Shown here one piece after another: positions 17,010 through 25,985 of a stretch of DNA of 64,000 nucleotides; positions within the stretch are counted from its first letter, which is position 1, and every line of letters starts with the position of its first letter. The translations under genes and the position numbers were made by a program. The notes beneath the pieces are model-generated. The model worked only from the letters and a program-made list of their open reading frames with translations. It searched no databases and had not been told where the DNA came from. Origin of the DNA: Streptomyces sp. NBC_01689 (lineage in GTDB: Bacteria; Actinomycetota; Actinomycetes; Streptomycetales; Streptomycetaceae); contig NZ_CP109592.1 in NCBI RefSeq assembly GCF_036250675.1, positions 992,001-1,056,000 of the forward strand. The letters run 5' to 3'.

Positions 17010-17600
17010 TCATGTGCTGAAGCCGTCCAGCAGCACCTCTACATGGCGATGAACGCAGTGGTCGCTCCCCTCGGGAACCGGACCAGCCAGAGGCCGTGCC
17101 AATCTGGCGACGGCCGTGGTCAGATCTGTCACGGTGACATCGGGGCGAAGCCTGCCCGAGTGCTGAGCAGCCTGGACGAGGTTCGATATCGCACGCACAA
17201 CCCGTGAGCGTGCCCGGCAGAGCTCCCGGTCCCGGGCATCAAAACAATCGGCGAGCATCGGACACAGCGCGCCGAAGTGCTCGTCCAGCGCGCGGTGTAC
17301 GAAGTGTCGTAGGGCCGTCATCGGGGGCAGCTCCGTGGCGAGTGCGTCCTCTGCCCGATCTGCTGTATGCGAGAGCAGCGACAGCACGGTCGTACGGACG
17401 AGTTCGCGCCGGTTCGTGAAGTGCCGGTAGAGCGTGGCATTGCCGATGCCCGCCCTGCGTGCGATCTCGTCCAGCGAGACATCCGGGCCCTGTTGGGCGA
17501 ATGCCTCGCAGGCAGCGGCCCGGATGCGTTCACGGTTGAGCAGCGCGTCGGCCCTGGGACGGGATTTGCGCCCCTCCCCGATGCCTGTGTTCATTGCCAT
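17010..17600 (-). CDS. TetR-family transcriptional regulator
   Basis: A regulator of about 196 residues, start MAMNTGIGEGRKSRPRADAL. The helix-turn-helix reads DVSLDEIARRAGIGNATLYR, then HFTNRRELVRTTV, the TetR signature with GNATLYRHF. The C-terminal half (TALRHFVHRALDEHFGALCP, SNLVQAAQHSGRLRPDVTVT) is the standard all-helical ligand domain. It lies 126 bp downstream of the MDR reductase on the same strand, so the two probably form an operon and the reductase is its target. Alternative start at 17594. Confidence 0.87.
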   Translation of the reverse strand: MAMNTGIGEGRKSRPRADALLNRERIRAAACEAFAQQGPDVSLDEIARRAGIGNATLYRHFTNRRELVRTTVLSLLSHTADRAEDALATELPPMTALRHFVHRALDEHFGALCPMLADCFDARDRELCRARSRVVRAISNLVQAAQHSGRLRPDVTVTDLTTAVARLARPLAGPVPEGSDHCVHRHVEVLLDGFST

Positions 17601-17726
17601 TGTTCCGGCTGCGGCCCGGCAGATCTCGTGAGGGTCCGAGCGCGGGGGCGCTGCGGAATCGACAAGCTGATTGAACAAGTGGGGCCGCCGACAAAGGACG
17701 GGCGACCACCACCCTGGCTGGACGGC

Positions 17727-18689
17727 TCAGAAGGTGAGAACGAGCCGGCCGCGAACGCCGCCCGCTTCGAATCGGCGATGCGCCTCGGCTGCCCGGTGGG
17801 CCGGGAACTCCTCCGCGACCCGCAGCGAGATCTGGCCGTCCTCCGCCAGTGCGCGCAGAGCATCGAGCTTGTCGTGGGCATAGCGGTACTCCGGTACGAA
17901 TATGTTGTGCGTCATCACGTTCTCCTGGCCGTCCACAGGGGTGACTCCGGGTTCCCCGTCGCTGCGCACCAGGGCGATCTGGCCGCCGGCCCGGACAGCG
18001 GGCAGTATCTCGGGGCCCATGATCGCGGCATCCACGGCGGCATCCACGCCGTGGGGAACGACGTGGCGGATGCACTCGCCGACCCCTGGTCCTCGGTCGA
18101 CGAGCAGATCGGCACCCAGCGTGCGTACCAGCTCCTCGTCGGTGGGAGCTGCGTCAGCCACGACGCGCAGGCCATCGGCCTTGGCCAGTTGGACGGTGTA
18201 TCCGCCCAGAGCGCCTGCAGCGCCCGTGACCGCTATCCAGCTGCCGGGGGCCAGGCCGAGGATGTCGAGGGCGCGGCGTGCGGTGAGCCCGTTCATCGGA
18301 AGCGTGGCCGCCTCGGCGTGGGTGGATCCGCGGGGGGCCCGGACGATCTGCCGGGGATCCAGGACGAGGAACTGCGCGTATGCGCCGCCGGAGGAGTCGA
18401 TGGGGATGACCATGGCCATCACGCGGTCGCCGACCCTGAGACCAGTGATTGTGTCCGGGCCGATGGCGTCCACCACGCCCGCTGCATCCATGCCCGGCCG
18501 GTAGGGCGGGGTCAGGCGGCCGGCAAGCATCTGGTCGGTGTATCCCATGCGCAGCAGTACATCGGCGGGGTTGACGGCCGCTGCATGTACACGTATGCGG
18601 ATCTGACCCGGTCCGACCTCTGGGATCGGGAGCTCGACGGCCTCGAGTACTTCGGGGCCGCCGTAGCGGAAAACTCCTACAGCCTTCAT
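17727..18689 (-). CDS. MDR-superfamily NADPH:quinone reductase-like protein
   Basis: A 320-residue reductase. N-terminal MKAVGVFRYGGPEVLEAVEL and VHAAAVNPADVLLRMGY are typical of quinone oxidoreductases. The NADP-binding motif is WIAVTGAAGALGGYTVQLAK (AxGxxG). The catalytic-domain end reads FEAGGVRGRLVLTF. There are no zinc ligands. It is full length with a clean start, and a purine-rich AGAAGAAA sits before the ATG. With the downstream TetR gene it forms a regulated detoxification cassette. Confidence 0.88.
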   Translation of the reverse strand: MKAVGVFRYGGPEVLEAVELPIPEVGPGQIRIRVHAAAVNPADVLLRMGYTDQMLAGRLTPPYRPGMDAAGVVDAIGPDTITGLRVGDRVMAMVIPIDSSGGAYAQFLVLDPRQIVRAPRGSTHAEAATLPMNGLTARRALDILGLAPGSWIAVTGAAGALGGYTVQLAKADGLRVVADAAPTDEELVRTLGADLLVDRGPGVGECIRHVVPHGVDAAVDAAIMGPEILPAVRAGGQIALVRSDGEPGVTPVDGQENVMTHNIFVPEYRYAHDKLDALRALAEDGQISLRVAEEFPAHRAAEAHRRFEAGGVRGRLVLTF

Positions 18690-19163
18690 TGTTGTTTCTT
18701 CTCGTCTCTGTAGGGATGCGCGCGGTCAGCCGTACCGCTGGGCACGGGATGCCGCTGTGATCTGCCTCGCTGCTTTGCGAGGGCCCCGCTGTGCTGGCTG
18801 CGGGACTGTGGCTGCATGGCCTGGTCGACGTGGCAGCGTGGCGCTGCCTGCAGGCCTGCGCTGGCTTTACGCCGGCGGCGACGCTCTGAATTGTGTGGTG
18901 GGGCATCACCGCCGGCCATAGCGTTCGGCGTCCCGCTCCAGCGTGTCTGCGGGTAGCCGCGGCGGATGAGGGCGGCGCTCGGAGATCTCGAGGAGCGGTG
19001 GTGGGGACGCCCTTGATTTCCCGGCTTCGCCGATCTCGAGCCGGCGGCCCGGCATGATCCCGTTGTGTGCGGACGTCCGTGTCATTTCAGTCCGCGGAGC
19101 AGGCGTTCATGCAGGTGCATGCCGCATGGGCAGGGGGCCTTGACGATGAACGGGAGTTCGTCG
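18690..19163. other. No recognisable gene
   Basis: About 470 bp. A short minus-strand frame ends RLPADTLERDAERYGRR at about 18910 and may be the tail of a lost gene. No known motif, repeat or hairpin was identified; the MDR promoter must lie at its left edge. Confidence 0.35.
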
Positions 19164-19781
19164 CTATTTGGCGGACTGGTCAGCGGGAGGGGTCCAGGCG
19201 GGCAGCGGTTCCATCCAGAAGCGGGTCAGCTTCACCGAGCTGATCAGCCACGTGCCGTGGACTTTCTCGTAGGTCTCTCGGTATTGGCCGTATCCGTGGT
19301 GGCCTTCGATGCCCTTGGTGCCCGCCGGAATGTTCATGACGTCCTGCATGGACCAGATACCGGTCGCTGTGTGGGGTCCCGCTATGGTGATCTCTGGCAT
19401 GTAGCCCGAGTGGGCCGTCGGTGCAGCACCGATGATGTCATGGATCACCTTCGCGAAGTCTCGCGGCGACTTGAACGCGGTGCCATCTGTGACGATCTTT
19501 GCGTGGGGGGTGAACAGCGATGCCAGCTGGTCGGTGTTCTTCTCGTCCACGAAGCGGAAGTAGCGGGACTTGAGCTGACGGATGTCCTCGATGTCGTCCA
19601 GGCGCTGGACCTTGGCCTCGAGTTGCGGGTAGGAGGTCCGCGACTGGTCGGTCGCGCTGGCGGACGAGGAAGTGAACGCTACGGTGGCGGCGCCGCCGCC
19701 GATCAGGAGTCCGGCCGCCAGTGCGGATCCGGTGATCCGCGAGCGCCAGACGGCGGATGTGCGGGTCCTCTGCTCGTTCAT
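19164..19781 (-). CDS. Exported SnoaL/NTF2-like protein
   Basis: A protein of 205 residues. The N-terminal signal peptide reads SRITGSALAAGLLIGGGAAT, then VAFTSSSASA, with a likely cleavage at ASA. The mature part (RLDDIEDIRQLKSRYFRFVD, LASLFTPHAKIVTDG, GYGQYRETYEKVHGTWLISS) is a SnoaL_4-type cone fold, used as a dehydratase or isomerase or as a binding domain. The ATG at 19781 is preceded by AAAAGGAA. An exported SnoaL protein is unusual, since most are cytoplasmic. It is co-oriented with the SDR upstream, 197 bp away. Confidence 0.78.
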   Translation of the reverse strand: MNEQRTRTSAVWRSRITGSALAAGLLIGGGAATVAFTSSSASATDQSRTSYPQLEAKVQRLDDIEDIRQLKSRYFRFVDEKNTDQLASLFTPHAKIVTDGTAFKSPRDFAKVIHDIIGAAPTAHSGYMPEITIAGPHTATGIWSMQDVMNIPAGTKGIEGHHGYGQYRETYEKVHGTWLISSVKLTRFWMEPLPAWTPPADQSAK

Positions 19782-19978
19782 GATGTGGTTCCTTTTCGTT
19801 GCCGCAGGTGCGGGTGTCTCGCAGGGCTGGAGCGATGGCGAACGGTGCACATGGTGTGAGGATCAGTTGGTTGCGGATTCGGCGGGGCCTGTCCCTTCGC
19901 CGTGCAGTGGCGGGCGGGGCGCATGGCCGTCGCGCGGCGAAGGCACAGTGCGAGCGCGACTGCGTGGCGCTGGAAGGC

Positions 19979-20743
19979 CTAGTAGCCGGCGGTGAGTGCG
20001 CCGTCGATGGCGAGAGCCGCACCGGTGATGAACGGGCTTTCGTCGCTGAGCAGGAAGGTGGCGAAGGCGGCGATCTCCGCTTCGTCGGCGGCCCGCCCGG
20101 TCGGCTGCTGGTTGAGGAGGGCGCTTGCGGCTTCCGGGTTGCTGGCGGTGAAGCCCTGCCACAGGGGGGTGTTGACCAGCCCCGTCACCAGGGCATTGAC
20201 GCGCACGCCTTCCTTGGCTGCGTCGAGTGCCGTGGAGCGGGTGAGGCCCACGACGCCGTGCTTGGCGGCCGCGTAGGCGGCGGCACCGGGATCGCCGACC
20301 ACGCCGACCACGGACGCATTGTTGACGATGGAGCCGCCGCCGCTGGCCACGATCGCGGGGATCTGGTGCTTGAGGCTGTAGAACACGCTGGTCAGGTTGA
20401 GCGCGATGACACCGTCCCAGAAGGCCTTGTCGATGTCACGGATTGCTCCCTGGCTGTTGCCGCCGCCGGCGTTGTTGAAGGCACCGTGCAGGCCTCCGAA
20501 CTCCTTGACGGCGACATCGACCAGGTGGGCGACCTCTTCCTCGACGGTCACGTCGGTGGGGACGAACAGGGCCGTGCCGCCCTCTGCGGTGATGTCGGCC
20601 ACCGTGGCCTCGCCCCGTGCCTTGTCGCGGGCGCCGATGAGCACAGTCGCTCCCTCGGAGACGGCTCGCTTGGCGAAGGCCGAACCCATTCCGGAGGTAC
20701 CTCCGGTGACGACGATGACCTTGGACTGCAGACGGTTGGACAT
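19979..20743 (-). CDS. Short-chain dehydrogenase/reductase
   Basis: A 254-residue classical SDR. NAD(P) motif TGGTSGMG at residues 14-21, NNAGGG, catalytic Ser in SIVNNASVVG and YAAAKHG (Tyr-x3-Lys). The family-typical C-terminal end ITGAALAIDGALTAGY is present. The 5' leader GGCAACGAAAGGAAATCCC closely resembles the leader of the SnoaL gene. A palindrome at 20761-20789 lies just upstream of the start. It sits between the MFS exporter and the SnoaL gene, all on the minus strand. Substrate unknown. Confidence 0.9.
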   Translation of the reverse strand: MSNRLQSKVIVVTGGTSGMGSAFAKRAVSEGATVLIGARDKARGEATVADITAEGGTALFVPTDVTVEEEVAHLVDVAVKEFGGLHGAFNNAGGGNSQGAIRDIDKAFWDGVIALNLTSVFYSLKHQIPAIVASGGGSIVNNASVVGVVGDPGAAAYAAAKHGVVGLTRSTALDAAKEGVRVNALVTGLVNTPLWQGFTASNPEAASALLNQQPTGRAADEAEIAAFATFLLSDESPFITGAALAIDGALTAGY

Positions 20744-20760
20744 GGGATTTCCTTTCGTTG

Positions 20761-20789
20761 CCCGGCGTGGAAGTGACTACTACGCCGGG
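20761..20789. promoter_or_regulatory. Inverted repeat in the SDR leader
   Basis: CCCGGCGT and ACGCCGGG form perfect 8-bp arms with a 13-bp spacer, 17-46 bp before the SDR start codon. It may be an operator or an mRNA hairpin between the MFS gene and the SDR. Confidence 0.4.
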
Positions 20790-20922
20790 ACGATCAACGT
20801 GTGTTCGGTGATCGGAAGGGCCGTGCCGACCCTTGCGGTTCTGCGTTGCTGGTACTGCTTTCGGGCGTGACTGGGGAGTGTGCAGGGGAGGTTGAGAGCC
20901 TGATGCGGTCGCTCGGGGAAGG

Positions 20923-22401
20923 TCAGTGCGCTAGGACAGGCTCTTGCGCGGCTGTCGCTCCACTGGCAGCCACGCTGTGGTCCGGGCGTGGAGCGTTGAC
21001 CGCGAAGAGGGAGATCAGCGCTGACAGAAGCAGGAATCCGAAGGCCCACCAGTACGCCGCGGTGAATCCGTGGACCAGTGCGACGTCGGCAACTGCCTGG
21101 CTGTGCCCGTGAGTGGCAAGGTAGGTGGTGGTGGAACTGGCGGCGATGGTGTTGAGGAGGGCGGTGCCGACGGAGCCGCCGACCTGCTGGGAGGTGCCGA
21201 CCATCGCGGAGGCGACACCGGCGTCCTGGGGGTCGACGCCGTGGGTGCCCAGGCTCATGGCGGGCATGAAAGCGGTACCGATGCCGAGGCCTGTGATGAT
21301 CTCGGCGACGGCCAGCAGGGCGTAGGAGCTGTCAGCCCGCAGCAGGGCGAGCAGGACGACGCCGACCGCTGTCACGAGGTAGCCGCCGGCCATCAGCAGA
21401 CCGGGGCGCACCCTGCCTGACAGGCGGGTGCCAAGCACCATGGAACCGAAGGCCTGCGCGGCGCCCAGAGGTACGAACGCGACGCCGGTGATCACTGGGG
21501 AGTAGCCCTTGACCAACTGCAGGTAGTAGCTGAGGAACAAGAACATCCCGAACATGCTCATCACTGCGAGTCCCACCGAGAGGTAGGCGCCGGCCCGGTT
21601 GCGTTCAGTGAGAACGTGCAGCGGGAGCAGGGGTGACGTGATCTTCTTCTCTGTGATCAAGAAGGCCAGGATCAGAGCCACGGCTGCGACGAGCAGGGTG
21701 ATGGTGAGGCTGGAGCCCCAGCCGCGGCTTTCGGCCTCGGAGAAGCCGAAGACCAGAGCCACCAGCCCGAAAGTGGCCAGGATCGCGCCGGGTATGTCGA
21801 TGCGGGTGCGCTTGCCCTGGGTGGGAATGTCCTGCACGACAGTCATCGCGCCGATGATCCCGATGACGGCAATGGGGATGTTGACGAGCATCGACCAGCG
21901 CCAGTTCAGGTATTCAGTGAGCAGGCCGCCCAGCAGCAGGCCCAGTACGCCCCCGGCGGTGGCGATGGCACCGTAGATGCCGAAGGCCTTGGCCCGTTCC
22001 CTGGCGTCGGTGAAGGTCAGTGAGATCAGGGCGAGAGCGACAGGAGCCAGGAGCGCTCCGAAGACGCCCTGCCCGGCTCGGGCCACCAGAAGAACGCCTA
22101 GGTTGCTCGCGGCTCCGCCGAGCGCGGAGGCCAGGGCGAAGCCGATCAGCCCGATGGTGAAGGCCCTCTTGCGGCCGAGCAGGTCGCCCAGGCGCCCGCC
22201 GAGGATCAGCAGCCCGCCGAACGCCAGGCCGTAAGCGGTGATGACCCATTGGCGGCCGCCGTCGGAGAAGTGCAGGGCCTGCTGGGCGGACGGCAGTGCG
22301 ATGTTCATGATCGCGCTGTCCAAAAAGACCATCAGTTGGGCAATGGAGATGAACGCAAGCGCGGCCCAGCGCCGGGGATGCGGGTGTGGGGTTGCGGCCA
22401 T
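20923..22401 (-). CDS. DHA2-family (EmrB/QacA-type) MFS exporter
   Basis: A 492-residue inner-membrane drug:H+ antiporter, about 14 transmembrane segments. Motif A is GGRLGDLLGRKRAF, motif D1 reads LMVFLDSAIMNIALP near the N-terminus, and motif C-like GAIATAGGVLGLLLGGLL lies in TM5. A central cytoplasmic loop contains TEKKITSPLLPLHVLTER. The ATG at 22401 (MAATPHPHPRRW) is used, as the longer frame to 22620 has no membrane or signal character. Two operators upstream (22583-22605, 22618-22644) match the palindrome before the TetR gene at 23404-24090, so export is probably induced by the TetR ligand. Confidence 0.9.
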   Translation of the reverse strand: MAATPHPHPRRWAALAFISIAQLMVFLDSAIMNIALPSAQQALHFSDGGRQWVITAYGLAFGGLLILGGRLGDLLGRKRAFTIGLIGFALASALGGAASNLGVLLVARAGQGVFGALLAPVALALISLTFTDARERAKAFGIYGAIATAGGVLGLLLGGLLTEYLNWRWSMLVNIPIAVIGIIGAMTVVQDIPTQGKRTRIDIPGAILATFGLVALVFGFSEAESRGWGSSLTITLLVAAVALILAFLITEKKITSPLLPLHVLTERNRAGAYLSVGLAVMSMFGMFLFLSYYLQLVKGYSPVITGVAFVPLGAAQAFGSMVLGTRLSGRVRPGLLMAGGYLVTAVGVVLLALLRADSSYALLAVAEIITGLGIGTAFMPAMSLGTHGVDPQDAGVASAMVGTSQQVGGSVGTALLNTIAASSTTTYLATHGHSQAVADVALVHGFTAAYWWAFGFLLLSALISLFAVNAPRPDHSVAASGATAAQEPVLAH

Positions 22402-22582
22402 GGGAAAGGTGGCTCCTCGGAAACGGACGGGGGAGATCGGAGCTCCCAGACGATGCAGCCGCAGACGGCCTCGGCCCCGGCGGACGGTGGCCTGGCGGTC
22501 GGGCCGGTCATGAGATTGGGGATGACCAGGGGCCGACTCGCTCAGGGGACGCACCGCGCCTCTGTGCAGAAGACCACCCGCC

Positions 22583-22605
22583 AAGCGGACGATATCCATC
22601 CGCTT
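22583..22605. promoter_or_regulatory. TetR operator 1 upstream of the MFS gene
   Basis: AAGCGGA (22583-22589) and TCCGCTT (22599-22605) form perfect 7-bp arms with a 9-bp spacer. The AAGCGGACGA half is the same as in the operator of the TetR gene read on the minus strand. Confidence 0.55.
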
Positions 22606-22617
22606 CTGCGAATGTAC

Positions 22618-22644
22618 CACAAGAGGACAGTCATCGTCCGTTTA
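22618..22644. promoter_or_regulatory. TetR operator 2 upstream of the MFS gene
   Basis: CACAAGAGGACAGTCATCGTCCGTTTA-like site. Its core GGACAGTCATCGTCC is an inverted repeat. It matches the site at 24160-24186 at 23 of 27 positions, so one regulator should bind both. Confidence 0.65.
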
Positions 22645-23403
22645 ATGTCCGGCGATGGCCAACGACGTCGATTCGGAACTGCAGCCGAGCGGATCTGCAT
22701 CCGTCCGCCACTCCGGCAGCCTGCTGGCGACCCCCCGAAAAAACGGGGCGCATAGAACCTCGGCCACCCGGTACGGAAGCCGCTGTGGCCCCGCAGTGAT
22801 ACGAGCCTTGACTGGCGCCGGGACAGCCTCGAATGCTGCGGGATGGCGCTGTCGCTGACACTGGTGCGACTGCGCAGCCGGCACCGCGCGGCCAGCTTGA
22901 TGCGCGGCGCACGAATGAGCCTGCTGTCCGATGGCCCTGGCTGCGCCGTCGCCGGTGGCCGGCGTGGGGTGTCGTTGTACGGCTCGCGCCGGGGGATCAT
23001 CGGCTCCCCCGCCCTCGGGGCACGCTTCGGTCGCAGGCCCCGTGCGCTGAGCGCAGTACGGGATGCGATGGCCGTGCAGCCGGGCGAAGCGCGTAGCGGC
23101 GATGGCAATCCTGTGTTCAGGACGGCCGGGCGCCCTCCGCTACGGCAAGCCCGTCATCATCGCCCCGCACGCCGTCATGTCGCCGACGGTCTTCGTGCGG
23201 ATCACGCTGCGCCACGACACCCCGCGCCGCAGCCGTGACCGCTCGGGAACGTCACGCTGACGACGGGGGCGGCCGCCGATGCACCCCGACATGTCACTCC
23301 TCGCCGTCCTCCCCTGGAGAACGGGGTGCTCACAACAATGCACCGACGGCCAGTGTGAAGTCGTGTCCGAGACCGAGAATCGTCGTCAGCGCTCTTGCGC
23401 GCG
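22645..23403. other. No recognisable gene
   Basis: About 760 bp between the MFS operator and the TetR stop. Several open frames exist on both strands, as expected at high GC, but none shows a family motif or convincing start. One short plus frame, LRYGKPVIIAPHAVMSPTVF, near 23150, looks protein-like but is isolated. Confidence 0.35.
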
Positions 23404-24090
23404 TCAGGGGCGGACCTGGGGGCCCGGCCCTGTGAGCGGAGTGTGTGCGGGGGCGCGCATCCCGTCGAGCAGTAGTGTGATGACCCTGCGCCATCCGTCA
23501 GGGCCTGCGTCGACACCGAGGCAATGATCGGTATCCAGCGAGGCGCGTGAACAGATCATGATGTCCTGCCAGGTCACATCGTCACGCAGGACACCTGTAG
23601 CACGCACCCGGTCCGTCAGCTGGATGACGGCTTCCTGTACCGCGGCGGTTCGCTCCGCGAGCTCGGGCGAGGGCGGCCCCTCGCATGCTGCGGTGACCTC
23701 GGCCAGGCCGATGTTGTCGCGGTGCGCGCCTGCGAGCTGCATCACGAACTCGACCAGCCCGTCCCACGGGTCCTCTCGTTCCATGCATTCCCGCGCGAGA
23801 ACGCACAGTTCGTCGTAGAAGCTGAGTACCACGGCGCCCAGCAGCGCCTCCTTGGTGCCGAAACGCCGGTAGAGGGTGCCGACACCCAGGCCGGCCGCCT
23901 TCGCGATGTCCAGGGCCGAAACCTCGAGCCCGCGAGCGGCGATCGCCTCCCGCGTCGCAACGATCAGCGCACACCGGTTACGCTGCGCATCTGCCCGAGC
24001 GACCGGTGCAGCGCCCAGACTGGGTGGCACCTGGATCTCGGTCTTCAACCGGCCGGATCGACGGACTATCTCCTTGCGATCACTCACCAT
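23404..24090 (-). CDS. TetR-family regulator of the MFS exporter
   Basis: A protein of about 228 residues, start MVSDRKEIVRRSGRLKTEIQ. The helix-turn-helix LEVSALDIAKAAGLGVGTLY followed by RRFGTKEALLGAVV is a TetR signature. The C-terminal domain (LVEFVMQLAGAHRDNIGLAE, VIQLTDRVRATGVLRDDVTW) is of the SBP-like TetR type. The palindrome at 24160-24186 lies 70 bp upstream and is nearly repeated twice in the MFS promoter, so autorepression plus exporter repression is likely. The ATG at 24162 was rejected because it would fall inside the operator. Confidence 0.87.
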   Translation of the reverse strand: MVSDRKEIVRRSGRLKTEIQVPPSLGAAPVARADAQRNRCALIVATREAIAARGLEVSALDIAKAAGLGVGTLYRRFGTKEALLGAVVLSFYDELCVLARECMEREDPWDGLVEFVMQLAGAHRDNIGLAEVTAACEGPPSPELAERTAAVQEAVIQLTDRVRATGVLRDDVTWQDIMICSRASLDTDHCLGVDAGPDGWRRVITLLLDGMRAPAHTPLTGPGPQVRP

Positions 24091-24159
24091 GTGGCCTTTT
24101 CGTGCGTGCACAGCGCCTGCTTCGAGCAAGCGGGTGGGAATTCCCCGTCCGCAGACTAG

Positions 24160-24186
24160 CACAAGAGGACGGTAGTCGTCCGCTTA
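24160..24186. promoter_or_regulatory. TetR operator at its own promoter
   Basis: The core GGACGGTAGTCGTCC (24167-24181) is a perfect inverted repeat with 5-bp arms. The surrounding 27 bp match the MFS site at 22618-22644. It also overlaps the stop codon of the upstream membrane-protein gene. Confidence 0.65.
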
Positions 24187-25011
24187 CGCTCTGTCCGCAT
24201 TTCTGCTGTGCAGGCCGCCACCCGCAGAGGTACCGGGCAGCATGTCGCCCGGCAGCGTCGGGGAGCCGCGGAACAGCTGAGTCTCCGCCGAGAACATCTC
24301 TGTCTGCTGCACCGCCGCGTCCACCCGCAGGACACTCTCGCGGTCTGGAACGACTGCAGGGTCGAATGCCGGCGCGCTGCTGATCGCGGTCCCGGCCGCA
24401 CCGACGACAACGAAGGACAGCAGGGACAGCCCCACCGCGGCCGCCAGGGTCAGGGTGCGGTCCCTGAGGGTGCGGGGCAGCAGCAGCGAGAGGACCACGA
24501 GAACGAGGATGCAGGCCGTCGCTTCGGTCGAGTGGTGCAGCACCCGCGCGTAGTAGAAGCCCTCTCCCCCGAAGACGCCGGCGAGAGCCGCGGTCCCGGC
24601 GATGCGTCGCGCAGCGCTCGACCCGTTGCGGGACAAAAAACCTGCGACACCGAAAAGAGGACCTGCGACGCAGGCCGCGGCCGCCCAGAGGAGCGGCATG
24701 GTGAGGGCGCCGATGCCGTCTCGCCCGCAGGCTGCGTAGCCGTAGTAGCCGATGACCAGTCCGAGTTCGGTGAGCAGCCCTGTTCCTGCGGCGAGAACGG
24801 GGGTGGCCCGGTGGGCCAGGATCACGCCGGCGGCAAAAGCGGCGGCGGACCAGACAGCCCCCGAGTTCGGTATCTGGTTGAAGGAGCCGGGCAGCCAGCC
24901 CTGAGCGAGGTTGGTGAGCAGGCCGAGGACGAGGCCTGCGGCGAGCCCCGCAGCCGGTGCGCTGAGGGCTGGAATGCGCTTGTGCGTGCGAGAAGTCGGC
25001 GGCGTCGGCAT
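24184..25011 (-). CDS. Polytopic membrane protein (DUF6518-like)
   Basis: A 275-residue integral membrane protein with about seven hydrophobic segments: LSAPAAGLAAGLVLGLLTNL, GAVWSAAAFAAGVILAHRAT, GLLTELGLVIGYYGYAACG, LTMPLLWAAAACVAGPLFGV and LTLAAAVGLSLLSFVVVGAA among them. The C-terminal 50 residues are a soluble tail. The pattern fits actinobacterial DUF6518 proteins of unknown function, but I am not certain. The ATG at 25011 is chosen because the longer frame has no membrane character. It precedes the TetR gene; the IS3 element at 25084 lies just upstream and may supply or remove its promoter. Confidence 0.65.
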   Translation of the reverse strand: MPTPPTSRTHKRIPALSAPAAGLAAGLVLGLLTNLAQGWLPGSFNQIPNSGAVWSAAAFAAGVILAHRATPVLAAGTGLLTELGLVIGYYGYAACGRDGIGALTMPLLWAAAACVAGPLFGVAGFLSRNGSSAARRIAGTAALAGVFGGEGFYYARVLHHSTEATACILVLVVLSLLLPRTLRDRTLTLAAAVGLSLLSFVVVGAAGTAISSAPAFDPAVVPDRESVLRVDAAVQQTEMFSAETQLFRGSPTLPGDMLPGTSAGGGLHSRNADRA

Positions 25012-25097
25012 GGTGTCCGTTCGGTAGGGGCGGGAAAGGCCCAGCGGGTGACGGGGTGCGGGACTGAAGCTTCCCCGTGTTCTTGGACACTTGATCT

Positions 25098-25985
25098 CTA
25101 TGCTGCGAGGCCGTGTTGGTGCCGTTGCCGGGTCTCGGCTGGGGTGAGGTAGCCGAAGACCTTGTGCTTGCGCAGTCGGCGGCGGTTGTAGAACGTCTCG
25201 ATGAAGTCGAAAACGTCGGCGCGGGCGGTGGCCCGGTCGGGCCAGACTCTGGTGCCGATCTCTTCCTTGAGCAGGGCCCAGAAACTCTCCGCGGCGGCGT
25301 TGTCGAAGCATGATCCGGTGCGTCCGCAGCTTTGCCGGAGGTTCAACTCGCTTATTTCATTGCGGAATTGGCTGCTGGTGTATTCGCTGCCGCGGTCCGA
25401 ATGCGCTATGCAGCCGGGCCGGAGCCGCCCACGGCCGGCGGCCATCTTCAGGGCATCCACGACCAGGTCTGCGCGGTGGTGGTCGGCCATCGAGTAGCCG
25501 ACGACCTCGCGGGTGGCCAGGTCCAGCCGGCAGGCGAGGTAGAGCCAGCCCTCGGCGGTTGGGAGGCAGGTGATGTCGCCGACCAGCTTCGTGCCGGGGA
25601 TCTCGGCATGGAAATCGCGGCCGATCAGGTCCGGCGCCGGCTTCGCCTTCTTGTCCGGCCGGGTCAGCGACCGCTGCCTGCGGCGATGGGCTCCCTGGAT
25701 ACCGTGCTCGCGCATCAGGCGGGCGACCCGCTTGCGGTTCACGCGCCGCCCCAAACGCCGGAGTTCGGCATGGATGCGCGGGACGCTGTAGGTCTGGCGT
25801 GAGCCGACGTGGATGACGGTGATCTCGTGTACCAGGGCCTCGTCGGCGGCCTTGCGGACCGTTCGGGTCCTGGCCGCGGCGAGCCAGACGTAGAAGGAGG
25901 AGCGGGCAACCTTCAGCAGCCTGCAGAGGAAAGCGACGCCGTGGGTGGTCTTCTCCGCCTCGATGAACGCGTACGTGTCGTTCAC
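25098..25985 (-). CDS. IS3-family transposase OrfB (rve integrase)
   Basis: A 295-residue retroviral-type integrase. An HTH_21-like region (VHEITVIHVGSRQTYSVPRI, LRRLGRRVNRKRVARLMREH) is followed by the catalytic core: LVGDITCLPTAEGWLYLACR (first Asp), CIAHSDRGSEYTSSQF (second Asp) and NAAAESFWALLKEEIG (Glu). The DDE triad is intact. Its ATG overlaps the orfA stop by 4 bp (ATGA), so translation is coupled by reinitiation or frameshift. Probably an active copy. Confidence 0.92.
   Translation of the reverse strand: MNDTYAFIEAEKTTHGVAFLCRLLKVARSSFYVWLAAARTRTVRKAADEALVHEITVIHVGSRQTYSVPRIHAELRRLGRRVNRKRVARLMREHGIQGAHRRRQRSLTRPDKKAKPAPDLIGRDFHAEIPGTKLVGDITCLPTAEGWLYLACRLDLATREVVGYSMADHHRADLVVDALKMAAGRGRLRPGCIAHSDRGSEYTSSQFRNEISELNLRQSCGRTGSCFDNAAAESFWALLKEEIGTRVWPDRATARADVFDFIETFYNRRRLRKHKVFGYLTPAETRQRHQHGLAA

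Noticed and set aside
22843..23238. Plus-strand frame of 131 residues between the MFS and TetR genes
   Set aside because: Arginine- and serine-rich composition, no motif and no ribosome-binding site; typical of non-coding high-GC DNA.
17010..24090. Possible secondary-metabolite gene cluster (reductases, SnoaL-like protein, exporter, regulators)
   Set aside because: No PKS, NRPS, terpene or other scaffold-making enzyme is present, and each reductase has its own local regulator. Separate detoxification cassettes explain it better.
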